Shown here piece by piece: positions 17,573 through 26,224 of a DNA stretch of 64,000 bases. Origin of the DNA: an uncultured Bacteroidota bacterium (lineage in GTDB: Bacteria; Bacteroidota; Bacteroidia; AKYH767-A; OLB10); the NCBI GenBank assembly GCA_900696575.1, contig CAADHD010000018.1, forward strand, positions 1 through 64,000, in the 5' to 3' direction. Under the pieces are notes generated by a model that was not told the origin of the DNA, did not search any database, and saw nothing but the letters and a program-made list of their open reading frames with translations. The number at the start of each line of letters is the position of its first letter. Position 1 is the stretch's first letter. A program made the position numbers and the translations under genes.

Positions 17573-17621
17573 AAGCCATTCTTACTTTAATTAGCCTCCA
17601 CAAATCAAAACACAAAATCTT

Positions 17622-18968
17622 ATGAAAAAAATCATTCTCATCGCTGCTTTGGCGGCAACCGTCATGTTTATGCATGAAACACAAGCTCAGAACTGGAGCC
17701 TAACCGGAAATGCAGGCACTAACCCTGCAACCAATTTTATCGGCACCACAGATAACAAAGCATTAAAATTCAGAACCAACAATCAGGTGCGAATGACTTT
17801 GAGTACAGTAGGCCGTTTGGGAATTGGCGTTGGCAATCCTCTGTATCGTCTTGATGTTGCCGGTGGTACTGCTGCTGCTGATACTGCTCCTGTTATAAAC
17901 GCATTGGTTAAAAAAACCGGAAACAATGATATTATTGGTATTCGCTCAACCTCTGCTCCGGCTGTTGGCTGGGGAATTGGCATGGAAGGAAACGGGAATT
18001 ATATTGGTTTGGTTGGAAATGGCGGAACATTTGGTATCGTTGGCGCCAGTGGTATGACCGGAGTTTCAGGAGAAGCAAGTGACCTTTCCGGTTCTATTGA
18101 TTTAACCGGAGTACAAGGATTAACAGCAGGAGGTAACACCGGCATAGGTGTTTACGGTTCTGGATTTGGAAGCACCCTGGCTGATTACGGAGTATTTGGT
18201 GATCAGCAAGACACCGCTTCCAGTGATTATGCAATTGTAGGCTTGGGAGATGTATTTGCCTGGCGCTACTTTATTGCATCCGACCGCAAACTGAAAAACA
18301 ACATTCAGCCGGTTACCAATGCATTGGATAAAATAAGAAACATTCATGCCTCCACTTATACTTTTAATCAGGCACAATATGCCGGCAAAAAACTTCCCTG
18401 GGGAACACACATCGGTTTCATGGCTGATGAAGTGGAGCAGGCATTTCCTGAGCTTGTAAAAAATACTGTTCTTCCGGCAGGTGTTACACGCAGTGAAAGA
18501 GGAAAACTGGATATTCATACCATTGAAAATGTAAAAGTGGTTAACTACCTCGGATTAATTCCCATTATTACCGAAGCGGTTAACGAACAACGCGCTATCG
18601 TTGAACAGAAGGATGCTGAAATAGCTCAGCTTCGTTTTCAGTTGCAAAACCTCGAGCAAAGACTTGCCGCTCTTGAATCAGCGCGTAAAGGATCAGGTAA
18701 CACAACAGAAACTCAAGGCCGCCTGAATCAAAATCATCCCAATCCTTTTAATCAGCAAACTACCATTTCATTTTCACTCCCCGAAAATGCAGGTAAAGGA
18801 GTTCTTGAAGTTGTGGATGTAAATGGCCGCGTGATAAAATCTTTTTCCGTTAACGGAACAGGGCAGGTCGAACTTAAAGCCCGTTCGCTTTCTCCGGGTA
18901 TTTACAATTACCGTCTTATTACAAACGGACAAACGCTGGATTCAAAACAGATGGTGGTTACTGAGTAA
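17622..18968 (+). CDS. Secreted protein with S74 intramolecular chaperone domain and T9SS sorting domain
   Basis: 448 aa. Signal peptide 'MKKIILIAALAATVMFMHETQAQ' region (1-23), a Gly/Thr-rich beta-structured passenger (24-215, tail-fibre-like), then a peptidase S74/endosialidase chaperone domain starting 'ASDRKLKNNIQPVTNAL' with the autocleavage dyad Ser220 and Lys225 (spacing +5 as in endosialidases). 'GFMADEVEQAFPELV' follows, then a coiled coil ('QRAIVEQKDAEIAQLRFQL', about 325-352) and a C-terminal T9SS sorting domain from 'LNQNHPNPFNQQTTISFSL' to the end. S74 domains trimerise and fold fibre proteins, then cut themselves off. A sorting domain placed after the chaperone is noteworthy, since cleavage at Ser220 would separate it from the passenger. 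It is followed by a strong terminator. Confidence 0.85.
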   Translation: MKKIILIAALAATVMFMHETQAQNWSLTGNAGTNPATNFIGTTDNKALKFRTNNQVRMTLSTVGRLGIGVGNPLYRLDVAGGTAAADTAPVINALVKKTGNNDIIGIRSTSAPAVGWGIGMEGNGNYIGLVGNGGTFGIVGASGMTGVSGEASDLSGSIDLTGVQGLTAGGNTGIGVYGSGFGSTLADYGVFGDQQDTASSDYAIVGLGDVFAWRYFIASDRKLKNNIQPVTNALDKIRNIHASTYTFNQAQYAGKKLPWGTHIGFMADEVEQAFPELVKNTVLPAGVTRSERGKLDIHTIENVKVVNYLGLIPIITEAVNEQRAIVEQKDAEIAQLRFQLQNLEQRLAALESARKGSGNTTETQGRLNQNHPNPFNQQTTISFSLPENAGKGVLEVVDVNGRVIKSFSVNGTGQVELKARSLSPGIYNYRLITNGQTLDSKQMVVTE

Positions 18969-18992
18969 CACAAACATTATCTCTCATCTGAC

Positions 18993-19032
18993 AGAAGCAG
19001 TCCTGCCCATAGCGGGGCTGCTTCTTTTTTTT
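18993..19032 (+). terminator. Rho-independent terminator after the S74/T9SS gene
   Basis: AGAAGCAG (18993-19000) pairs with CTGCTTCT (19018-19025), with an inner partly paired loop, and eight T residues run to 19032. It sits 24 nt after the stop codon. Confidence 0.85.
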
Positions 19033-19054
19033 AGCTGACTGCATTAGGGCTTCC

Positions 19055-19062
19055 TATCTTTG
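19055..19062 (+). promoter_or_regulatory. -7 element of lysS (TATCTTTG)
   Basis: TATCTTTG, 8/8 to TAnnTTTG, 19 nt before the lysS ATG and just after the preceding terminator, so it is well placed to start a new transcript. No clear -33 element. Confidence 0.55.
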
Positions 19063-19081
19063 GCCTCCATTATCAATCAGC

Positions 19082-20632
19082 ATGTCCATCCATTTATCAG
19101 AGCAGGAATTATTACGCAGAGAAAAACTCCGCGAGCTTACCGAAGCCGGCATCAATGCCTATCCGCCCGAAGCATTTCCGATCAACATTTCAGCATCGTT
19201 TATTCAGGAAAATTTTTCTGCCGGAAATGCCGATGATCCCCGGTTCAAAAATGTTTCCCTTGCCGGGCGCATCATGAGCATCCGCGATATGGGCAAAGCC
19301 TGCTTTGCCGTTATTCAGGATTTTACCGGCCGCATTCAGCTTTATATCAAACGCGATGAAATCTGCCCGGGCGAAGACAAATCGCTTTACGACCGTGTAT
19401 GGAAAAAACTCACCGACATTGGCGACATCATCGGGGTAACAGGTTATGTTTTCAAAACCAAAACCGGAGAAACCTCCATTCATGTTTCAACCCTGCAATT
19501 GCTTTGCAAAGCCCTGAGGCCTTTGCCCATTGTTAAAGAAAAAGAAGGCGAAGTGTATGATGCCGTTACCGACCCTGAGTTCCGATACCGGCAGCGCTAT
19601 GCCGATTTAATTATCAATCCTCATGTGCGCGAAGTGTTCGTTAAACGCACTAAGATGGTCAATGCCATGCGCGATTTCCTTAACCGTCATCATGCTCTTG
19701 AAGTGGATACTCCTGTGCTGCAAAACATTCCGGGCGGAGCTGCCGCACGGCCATTTATTACTCATCACAATGCACTGGATGTTCCTTTTTACCTGCGCAT
19801 AGCCAACGAGCTTTACCTCAAACGTCTTATTGTCGGTGGTTTTGATTTTGTCTATGAATTCAGCCGCAACTTCCGCAACGAAGGAATGGACCGCACCCAC
19901 AATCCCGAATTTACCATCCTTGAGTTTTACAAAGCCTACGAAGATTATTTCTGGATGATGGATATCACTGAGAAGTTGTTGGAGCATACAGCTATATCCG
20001 TTAACGGAACAACAGAAGTTACAGGCGGTGAACACACCATCAGTTTTAAAGCGCCATTTCGCAGGGTAGCGTTGTTTGATGCCATTAAAGAGTATGCCGG
20101 TGTTGATGTATCGGATAAAACAGAAGACGAACTGCGTAACCTCTGCCGTTCGCTCCATTTGCATGTTGACAATACCATGGGCAAAGGCAAAATGATTGAT
20201 GAGCTGTTTTCAGCATTCTGCGAAAAGCATTTCATTCAACCCACATTCATTACTGATTATCCTGTAGAGATGAGTCCGCTTACCAAGAAGCACCGCAGCA
20301 AACCCGGCCTTGTAGAAAGGTTTGAACTGATGATTAACGGAAAAGAAATTGCCAATGCCTACACCGAACTGAATGACCCTATTGATCAGCGCGAGCGTTT
20401 TGAAGAACAGGTAAAACTGAAAGACCGTGGCGATGACGAAGCCATGTTTATTGATTACGATTTTCTGCGCGCTCTCGAATACGGCATGCCGCCAACCACA
20501 GGAATCGGTTTCGGTATTGACCGCCTGTGTATGCTCATGACCGGCCAGCCTTCCATTCAGGATGTGCTCCTGTTTCCGCAAATGAGGCCGGAACCTAAAC
20601 CTGCTGAAACCATTAAAGAAGAAAGCGAATGA
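19082..20632 (+). CDS. lysS: Lysyl-tRNA synthetase, class II
   Basis: 516 aa. Charges tRNA-Lys. N-terminal OB-fold anticodon-binding domain (about 50-160, 'VSLAGRIMSIRDMGKACFAV'), then the class II core: motif 1 region 'TKMVNAMRDFLNRHHALEVDTP', motif 2 'FRNEGMDRTHNPEFTILEFY' and motif 3 'GIGFGIDRLCMLMTGQPSI'. Length and motif spacing are normal for bacterial LysRS. The start ATG is preceded by TATCTTTG. Its TGA overlaps the ATG of the following SPOR-domain gene by 4 nt. Confidence 0.97.
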   Translation: MSIHLSEQELLRREKLRELTEAGINAYPPEAFPINISASFIQENFSAGNADDPRFKNVSLAGRIMSIRDMGKACFAVIQDFTGRIQLYIKRDEICPGEDKSLYDRVWKKLTDIGDIIGVTGYVFKTKTGETSIHVSTLQLLCKALRPLPIVKEKEGEVYDAVTDPEFRYRQRYADLIINPHVREVFVKRTKMVNAMRDFLNRHHALEVDTPVLQNIPGGAAARPFITHHNALDVPFYLRIANELYLKRLIVGGFDFVYEFSRNFRNEGMDRTHNPEFTILEFYKAYEDYFWMMDITEKLLEHTAISVNGTTEVTGGEHTISFKAPFRRVALFDAIKEYAGVDVSDKTEDELRNLCRSLHLHVDNTMGKGKMIDELFSAFCEKHFIQPTFITDYPVEMSPLTKKHRSKPGLVERFELMINGKEIANAYTELNDPIDQRERFEEQVKLKDRGDDEAMFIDYDFLRALEYGMPPTTGIGFGIDRLCMLMTGQPSIQDVLLFPQMRPEPKPAETIKEESE

Positions 20633-21000
20633 AAATCTTACTGATGCTTAGTTTTATGTTTTGCGTTCAGGTTGCCCTCAGCCAAAACCCCGACAGCCTT
20701 GTACAAATGTTAGTGCAAAAACACATTGCCCTCAATTCAGCCAAAATGACCATGCCCGGTTTCCGTGTTCAGATTTTTTCATCCGGCCAACGAATCCCTG
20801 CCAACGAAACCCGCTCCAACTTTATGCGCAATTATGCAGGCATACCGGCTTACATGCTTTACCATCAGCCCAATTTTAAAATCCGAATTGGCGATTGCCG
20901 TACTCGACTGGAAGCATTGAAACTTTTATCGCAGGTGCAAAGAGATTATCCCAATGCATTTGTGGTGAAGGATGAAGTAAAGCTGCCGGAGTTGAAGTAA
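20629..21000 (+). CDS. SPOR domain-containing periplasmic protein
   Basis: 123 aa. Signal peptide 'MKILLMLSFMFCVQVALSQ' (1-19), a short helical spacer, then a single SPOR-like domain (about 43-118): 'FRVQIFSSGQRIPANETRSNF', 'YQPNFKIRIGDCRTRLEALKLL' type beta-alpha-beta layout, ending 'PNAFVVKDEVKLP'. SPOR domains bind denuded glycan strands of peptidoglycan, often at the division septum. Translationally coupled to lysS by a 4-nt overlap, an arrangement with no obvious functional reason. It converges with the NorB-like gene. Confidence 0.8.
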   Translation: MKILLMLSFMFCVQVALSQNPDSLVQMLVQKHIALNSAKMTMPGFRVQIFSSGQRIPANETRSNFMRNYAGIPAYMLYHQPNFKIRIGDCRTRLEALKLLSQVQRDYPNAFVVKDEVKLPELK

Positions 21001-21014
21001 GCCCGTAAAGATTT

Positions 21015-22346
21015 TTATTCGTCATGCCCGGTGCCTGTAATAGCTTTATTCATTAAAGCCATAGCAGCTATTATGAGTCCTGCCATCAAAACAAAACCCG
21101 AAACAGCAAACCATTTCATAACGGGCAAGGCCTCATTCATCATGATGTAAAACTTTGAGGTATTACCAGGTTGCAAATGCAGTGCACGGTGAATACCCAG
21201 AAAAATAATCACCGCCCAGAAAACAGGAAGAGCAAAGTTGACACTCCGGAATCCGAAAGCCAGCCAGCGGTTGCCATGTGGCGATTGATCTTTGAGAAGA
21301 AAGAAAGAAAGGGCGGCCAGCAAAATCATGGTATTTATTCCGATAGTCGCTCCCATGGCATGGGCTACGGTAATGTAGGTGCCGTGTGTGTAATAATTGA
21401 TGGCAGGCACCGAAATTAAAATAGCAAGAATCAGATTGAGGAATATCCAGATGTCTGCTGCCGTAAAAAACCATACGGATATTAAATGTTTATTCTTAAC
21501 GGCATTTGATAGTGTTATTCGCCAGTTCAGCATGATGTTGCCGAGTATAAGCAACTCTGTCATGCTGATAATAAAGGCTGTGTTTTTAATGACAGATGAG
21601 GCAGGAACTATATAAGTATGATGCCCCCAGTTAAAAAGCAAATTGATAAGCCCGAGAAAATAAAAAAAGAATGTAATGCGGCTGCGGGCTGTTTCTTTAT
21701 TACCGTTTATTTTTTCCATCACAAAAAAAGCCGTTCCGTAAATCAGCATATTCCATGAACCGACCAAAGCCCCAAGCGATTTCCATTGCACTGTAATATC
21801 TCTGACTGCATTCCCGCCAAACCAGGGGATGAGCCATAAAAAAGATTCGCTGTAGGCCACTACAAAGGAAATGATGCCGGTAGTCCACATCCATAAATAT
21901 ACCGGCCAGGGGCCTTTTATTTTAACGGAATGCCTTAGGAAGATGTATAAAAACAGCAGCCATGTAAGCAATACAGGAATACCTAACCAAACAGGATATT
22001 CGAAGTATTCACGGCCTTCGAAATTTCCTATGGAAATGTTTATCAGAATCAGCACAGCCGTAACACCAAACAACAATACATGAAAATTTTGCAGCGTTTT
22101 TTTATTGTTTTGAGTTCCGGTAAACCGGGAAATGAAAAAATAAATACAGGCTAATGCTGCTGCCAGTATCCAGTTTAATACTAAATGCACATGCAGCGGG
22201 CGACTAATGTAAAATGGTAACTGATGATTTAACAAACCAGGAAACAGATATTGTAATGAAGATAAAAATCCTACTAATACACCGGCCATTAAAAAGAATA
22301 ATGCCACTTTGGCTAAGGCATGGCCGGTATTATTTATCCTGAACAT
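21015..22346 (-). CDS. NorB-like haem-copper oxidase superfamily subunit I with substituted ligands
   Basis: 443 aa, about 12 transmembrane spans. Start taken at ATG 22346 ('MFRINNTGHALAKVALFF'); the frame extends to 22430 but that part overlaps the cytochrome gene. By alignment to NO reductase NorB: low-spin haem His in 'RPLHVHLVLNW' (His52/54); the His-His pair of the non-haem metal is His242-His243 ('NWGHHTYIV'); the high-spin haem ligand is His329 in 'THGTYITVAHAM'. Two usual ligands look changed: Asn199 where NorB has the third metal His ('HLWVEG' becomes 'NMLIYG', also Glu to Tyr203), and Met331 where the second low-spin haem His is expected. It forms a unit with a NorC-like cytochrome. 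A divergent NO reductase or an oxygen-reducing variant are both possible. Confidence 0.8.
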   Translation of the reverse strand: MFRINNTGHALAKVALFFLMAGVLVGFLSSLQYLFPGLLNHQLPFYISRPLHVHLVLNWILAAALACIYFFISRFTGTQNNKKTLQNFHVLLFGVTAVLILINISIGNFEGREYFEYPVWLGIPVLLTWLLFLYIFLRHSVKIKGPWPVYLWMWTTGIISFVVAYSESFLWLIPWFGGNAVRDITVQWKSLGALVGSWNMLIYGTAFFVMEKINGNKETARSRITFFFYFLGLINLLFNWGHHTYIVPASSVIKNTAFIISMTELLILGNIMLNWRITLSNAVKNKHLISVWFFTAADIWIFLNLILAILISVPAINYYTHGTYITVAHAMGATIGINTMILLAALSFFLLKDQSPHGNRWLAFGFRSVNFALPVFWAVIIFLGIHRALHLQPGNTSKFYIMMNEALPVMKWFAVSGFVLMAGLIIAAMALMNKAITGTGHDE

Positions 22347-22740
22347 TTGATAAAAATCTTTCTTCTTCCCATAAAGATGCAGAAGTGTTATAAGTCGAAG
22401 CGGTGCTGCCAACATACTCCAGATAAGCAATCAAGCAACCGGTTTCCTCCTTACTTAAAATAAAATCGGGCATCTTTTCAGTTCCGTTAGTAATGAATGA
22501 ACGTGCATACTCTTTCCCTTTTCCCGGTTCAAAGCATACATACGTAAGGTCGGGGCCCATAAAACCTCCCAACCCGTAAAGCTGATGGCAGGCAATGCAG
22601 TTTTTATTTTGAAAGATGATTTTCCCTATGGCTGCTTCCCTGTTTATGGCAGCTCCCCGTGTTCCAGCCGTATAGGTATAAAAACTGAACAGTAAAGCTG
22701 AAAGCAAAATGACCGCAAGAACCCATCGGTATTGATTCAT
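22330..22740 (-). CDS. NorC-like membrane-anchored cytochrome c
   Basis: 136 aa. One N-terminal transmembrane anchor ('WVLAVILLSALLFSFYTYT', 6-24), then a mono-haem cytochrome c domain: 'GKIIFQNKNCIACHQLYGLGG' region with the CxxCH motif at Cys48-Cys51-His52 and the axial Met90 in 'TEKMPDF'. The sequence after the haem site ('GGFMGPDLTYV') follows the NorC pattern. It overlaps the start of the NorB-like subunit by 17 nt, so the two are one operon and presumably one complex, with this subunit delivering electrons from the periplasm. Expressed divergently from the tryptophanase gene across a 121-bp gap. Confidence 0.87.
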   Translation of the reverse strand: MNQYRWVLAVILLSALLFSFYTYTAGTRGAAINREAAIGKIIFQNKNCIACHQLYGLGGFMGPDLTYVCFEPGKGKEYARSFITNGTEKMPDFILSKEETGCLIAYLEYVGSTASTYNTSASLWEEERFLSNVQDK

Positions 22741-22861
22741 GGCGCAATGCTAAAACGTCATTATGCTCACTTTACATGATTAAAATCAAGCATCATCAGT
22801 AATTAGTTAAGCGTGCAGGTTGAAAACAAAAATCAAATTCGCCTGCATAATTTTTTTAAGT

Positions 22862-24232
22862 ATGAAAACCATCATCGAACCTTTTAAAATTAAAATGGTT
22901 GAGCCCCTCCGCATGTCAACCCGTAATGAACGCGAAACATTTCTGAAAAATGCTTTTTACAATCCCTTCCTGCTTACCAGCGATCAGGTCATTATTGATT
23001 TACTGACCGACAGCGGCACTTCGGCCATGAGCGCAGCCCAATGGGGCGGAATGATGCAGGGCGATGAATCGTATGCCGGAGCCTCAAGTTGGCTGAAAAT
23101 GGAAAAAGTAATCCGTGCACTTACCGGCCATGAATTTATTTTCCCCACACATCAGGGTCGGGCAGCAGAACGAATTCTTTATGGATACCTCGGCAAACCC
23201 GGAAAAGTTTTCATCAGCAACACTCATTTTGATACTACCCGTGCCAACATTGAATTTACAGGAGCCGAAGCCATTGACATTCCTTCCCCTTCTGACCCCG
23301 ATAGCGATTTCCCCTTTAAAGGAAACATTGACCTAAATAAGCTGGAAGAACTATTGAAACAGTATGGAAAAAATGTTGCCGGAGTAATCATCACAGCAAC
23401 TAACAACAGCGGTGGCGGCCAGCCCGTAAGCATGGAAAACATGAAATCAGCTTCAGCGCTTTGCAGAAAACACAGCGTGAATCTATTTCTTGATTGCTGC
23501 CGCATTGCCGAAAACAGTTGGTTTATCCGCCTGCATGAAAGCGGCTATCAGAACAAAACCTGCAAATCAATAGCTCAGGAAATGTTTGGTTATGCCGATG
23601 GCGCTATAATGAGTTTGAAAAAAGACGGACTGGTTAACATGGGCGGATTCCTTACGCTGCGCAATAAAGAATTAGCCGATGCATGCCAGAATCTGCTCAT
23701 CATTACCGAAGGGTTTATTACTTACGGAGGTTTATCAGGAAGAGATATGGAAGCCATTGCTCAAGGCCTTGAAGAAGTTTTTGATCATGATTATCTGCAC
23801 TACCGCATTACCAGCACAGGATTTCTTGGCAAAGGGGTAAAGGCGCTGGGTGTTCCTGTGGTTTGGCCAATTGGCGGGCATGCGGTTTATGTTGATGCCG
23901 CTGCGTTTTACTCTCACATTCCTGTCCATCATTATCCTGCTCAGGCCTTGGTGTGCGAGCTGTATTTAGCCGGTGGCATCCGTGCTGTGGAAATTGGCTC
24001 TGTAATGTTTGGTAAATATGATGATGATGGCAACCTCATTCCTGCCAGGCGCGAACTTGTAAGGCTGGCCATTCCAAGACGGGTTTACACGCAAAGCCAT
24101 ATTGAATACGTGATCGAAGTGTTTGAAGAACTTTCAGCAAACCGCCAAAAGACAACCGGATTAAAAATCATAAAAGAGCCGGCATTCTTAAGGCATTTCA
24201 CCTGCCATTTCGAAAAAACCGGAGCAGCTTAA
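22862..24232 (+). CDS. tnaA: Tryptophanase-type beta-eliminating lyase
   Basis: 456 aa from ATG 22862, which gives the family N-terminus 'MKTIIEPFKIKMVEPLRM'; the frame is open 14 codons further but that segment is not conserved. PLP enzyme splitting L-tryptophan to indole, pyruvate and ammonia. Motifs: 'IDLLTDSGTSAMS', 'PTHQGRAAERILY', the PLP lysine in 'MSLKKDGLVNMGG' and 'AQALVCELYLAGGIRAVEIGS'. The last motif matches tryptophanase; tyrosine phenol-lyase has an Arg where Ile occurs in VEIGS. Tryptophanase is favoured over tyrosine phenol-lyase on this residue, but biochemical confirmation is lacking. No leader peptide (tnaC) or tryptophan permease is adjacent. Confidence 0.87.
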   Translation: MKTIIEPFKIKMVEPLRMSTRNERETFLKNAFYNPFLLTSDQVIIDLLTDSGTSAMSAAQWGGMMQGDESYAGASSWLKMEKVIRALTGHEFIFPTHQGRAAERILYGYLGKPGKVFISNTHFDTTRANIEFTGAEAIDIPSPSDPDSDFPFKGNIDLNKLEELLKQYGKNVAGVIITATNNSGGGQPVSMENMKSASALCRKHSVNLFLDCCRIAENSWFIRLHESGYQNKTCKSIAQEMFGYADGAIMSLKKDGLVNMGGFLTLRNKELADACQNLLIITEGFITYGGLSGRDMEAIAQGLEEVFDHDYLHYRITSTGFLGKGVKALGVPVVWPIGGHAVYVDAAAFYSHIPVHHYPAQALVCELYLAGGIRAVEIGSVMFGKYDDDGNLIPARRELVRLAIPRRVYTQSHIEYVIEVFEELSANRQKTTGLKIIKEPAFLRHFTCHFEKTGAA

Positions 24233-24279
24233 ATAAGTTCAGGAAATTAGCCGCCCGTAAATTTTACTTTTCGGGCGAA

Positions 24280-24927
24280 ATGAAATTTCTGTTTATTGCT
24301 TTCATCACCTTCTGCAGCAGCCTTTCGCATGCACAGATTTTGGACACCCTCCGCTTCAGCTTAAAACAGAAGCCGCGCGTCTTTTTTCAGATTGACACTT
24401 ACAATTCTTTTGTATCAAAAGAGCCGGCCAATACATTCGGGCTTCGGGGCGGATTGGAATATAACCGAAGGGTGAGGTTTGGTATCGGGTTTTATAATCT
24501 TGCCTCTGATATTGTGAAGAGAAAACTTATCACCGGAGTTTTTGCAAACGATACCCTTTTAAATACTAAGCTCGAACTTAATTTTATTCCGCTCAGTGCT
24601 GAATATATTTTTTACAATAAATACCCATGGGAAATCAGTGCGCAGACAGCATTGGGAATCGGCTCCTCTTATTTTTTCTACTTTAACCCTCGCGGAGAAA
24701 AGTCAAGGATTGATGAGAAAGATATTGCCCTGATGGTGATAGCCGGAGGCACACAGTATAAAATTACACGCTGGCTGGGAATTGGTTCCGGGCTGGGTTT
24801 TCGGGTCATGCTGAAAGATAACAGCAGCATTGATGAAAACTTCAACAGCATTATTTACAGTTTGCAGTTGCGCATTTTCCCCGGTGCTATTTACAGGGCA
24901 ATTTTCAAGAAAGAAGGAAGAGACTGA
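24280..24927 (+). CDS. Predicted outer-membrane beta-barrel protein of unknown function
   Basis: 215 aa. Signal peptide 'MKFLFIAFITFCSSLSHAQ' (1-19) and then alternating hydrophobic/polar strands with aromatic ends ('RVRFGIGFYNLAS', 'LELNFIPLSAEYIFY', 'IYSLQLRIFPGAIYRAIF'), typical of small Bacteroidota outer-membrane barrels. I do not recognise a named family. A TACTTTTC -7-like box (24265-24272) ends 7 nt before the ATG. It lies 47 bp after tnaA on the same strand and may have its own promoter. Its stop directly abuts the convergent stop of the EamA gene. Confidence 0.65.
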   Translation: MKFLFIAFITFCSSLSHAQILDTLRFSLKQKPRVFFQIDTYNSFVSKEPANTFGLRGGLEYNRRVRFGIGFYNLASDIVKRKLITGVFANDTLLNTKLELNFIPLSAEYIFYNKYPWEISAQTALGIGSSYFFYFNPRGEKSRIDEKDIALMVIAGGTQYKITRWLGIGSGLGFRVMLKDNSSIDENFNSIIYSLQLRIFPGAIYRAIFKKEGRD

Positions 24928-25818
24928 TCAAATAAGGGATTTGGCTTTCTGATGTGTAAACCATATTCCGGCAAATATCATCATGGCGGTAATCAGGTGA
25001 ATCCGTTGCGGCAAGCCTTCACCAAATAAAACCGAAAACATGGCAGCGAATAAAGGTTGCAGATAAATATAAACGCTTACCTGCGAAGCGTCCAGTTCGC
25101 GCAAAGCAAAAATGTTGAATAAGTAAGCCAGAAAAGTAGTTGCCAATATCACATAAACAACCGACAGCCAGAGGCCGAAGTCCATCTCTGCCCATCGTGC
25201 AACCATCAGTTCCTCTGTTCCGAAAAACAAAACCGGAACAGAGCCAAAAAGAAAAGTCCATTTCATAACCGTAAGCGGATGAAAACGCATCATCAGGGGT
25301 TTTACAATCACTAAGAAAATGGCAAACGAAAGTGAGTTGATCAACACCATCAAATCGCCCATGGCCGATTGCATGCTGAAGGCGGAGTTACCTCCTGAAA
25401 GAATAAGCAGCGAAGCTCCTGACAGGGCTAGTATGATTCCTGCAGTTTTTGAAAAAGAAATTTTTTCGCGGATAAGAAAATGTGCTATCAATAAAACCAA
25501 AACAGGATTGGTAGTCATAATCAGAGCTGCATTGATGGGGACCGTGAGATTAAGCCCTGCAAAAAACAACAGTTGATTGATAGCCACTCCAAACAACCCG
25601 CAGAGGGCAAGACGAATAAAATCTTCTTTGCGCAGTTTTTGCTTTTCACTTACCAAAGCCGCACTTACCCAGAATAACAGGCAGGCAAAAACAACTCGCA
25701 CCAACACAAAACCCAAAGGCAGTATAAATTCGGGCATTGCTTTTTTGGCAATGGAATAATTAGCTCCGTAAATAAGGTTGGCCGAAAGGACAAACAAATG
25801 AGGCCGAAGTTTTTTCAT
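24928..25818 (-). CDS. EamA/DMT family transporter
   Basis: 296 aa with ten hydrophobic segments in two EamA repeats (1-140 and 150-290), the drug/metabolite transporter fold. Hallmarks: 'SANLIYGANYSIAKKAMPE' at the N-terminus, 'PINAALIMTTNPVLVLLIAHFL' closing repeat 1, and 'VSVYIYLQPLFAAMFSVLFG' closing repeat 2. Likely exports a small metabolite; the substrate is not deducible. Its start codon overlaps the stop of the upstream ArsC-like gene by 4 nt. Confidence 0.87.
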   Translation of the reverse strand: MKKLRPHLFVLSANLIYGANYSIAKKAMPEFILPLGFVLVRVVFACLLFWVSAALVSEKQKLRKEDFIRLALCGLFGVAINQLLFFAGLNLTVPINAALIMTTNPVLVLLIAHFLIREKISFSKTAGIILALSGASLLILSGGNSAFSMQSAMGDLMVLINSLSFAIFLVIVKPLMMRFHPLTVMKWTFLFGSVPVLFFGTEELMVARWAEMDFGLWLSVVYVILATTFLAYLFNIFALRELDASQVSVYIYLQPLFAAMFSVLFGEGLPQRIHLITAMMIFAGIWFTHQKAKSLI

Positions 25819-26177
25819 TTGCCGGAATTACGGATAGCTTCTTTTGCAGCAGCAATATTTTTTGGCGAGTTGCCGATAAAAATTTTGTCCTTAACAATAA
25901 TTACCGGCCGTTTCAGAAAGGTATATTCTTTAAGAATCAACTCGCGGTAATCGTTTTCGGTGAGCTTCTTTTCATTCAGTCCCCATTGGCGGTATTTCAT
26001 GGCAATGCGGCTGAAGAGCGCTTCATAACTGCCCGCCCTTATTTTCATTTCGTCAAGCTGTTTTGCTGTGATGGGGGCTGTTTTAATATCCTGCAGAGTA
26101 ATATTTTCGGGGGGGTTTATTTCCTTCAGGATGCGCTGGCAGGTGGTGCAAGCTGAGAGATGATAAATCCTTTTCAT
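25815..26177 (-). CDS. ArsC/Spx family protein
   Basis: 120 aa, thioredoxin-like fold. N-terminal CxxC (Cys10, Cys13 in 'SACTTCQRIL'), then 'DIKTAPITAKQLDEM', and the conserved 'EYTFLKRPVIIVKDKIFIGN' segment carrying the Arg-Pro pair of the ArsC/Spx/YffB family. Whether it is an arsenate reductase or a YffB/Spx-like redox or regulatory protein cannot be settled: a CxxC rather than a single Cys is more Spx-like, but no ClpXP or arsenic-resistance genes are nearby. Translationally coupled (4-nt overlap) to the EamA transporter and divergent from the porin-pstS operon. Confidence 0.82.
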   Translation of the reverse strand: MKRIYHLSACTTCQRILKEINPPENITLQDIKTAPITAKQLDEMKIRAGSYEALFSRIAMKYRQWGLNEKKLTENDYRELILKEYTFLKRPVIIVKDKIFIGNSPKNIAAAKEAIRNSGK

Positions 26178-26224
26178 ATCGGATTAAGGGGTCAATTATA
26201 GCGTAATGTTAACAGAAATCCTTA

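Noticed and set aside
24252-24277. CGCCCG/CGGGCG hairpin between tnaA and the outer-membrane protein gene as a terminator
   Set aside because: The 14-nt loop is the -7-like TACTTTTC box and no T-run follows, so termination is unsupported.
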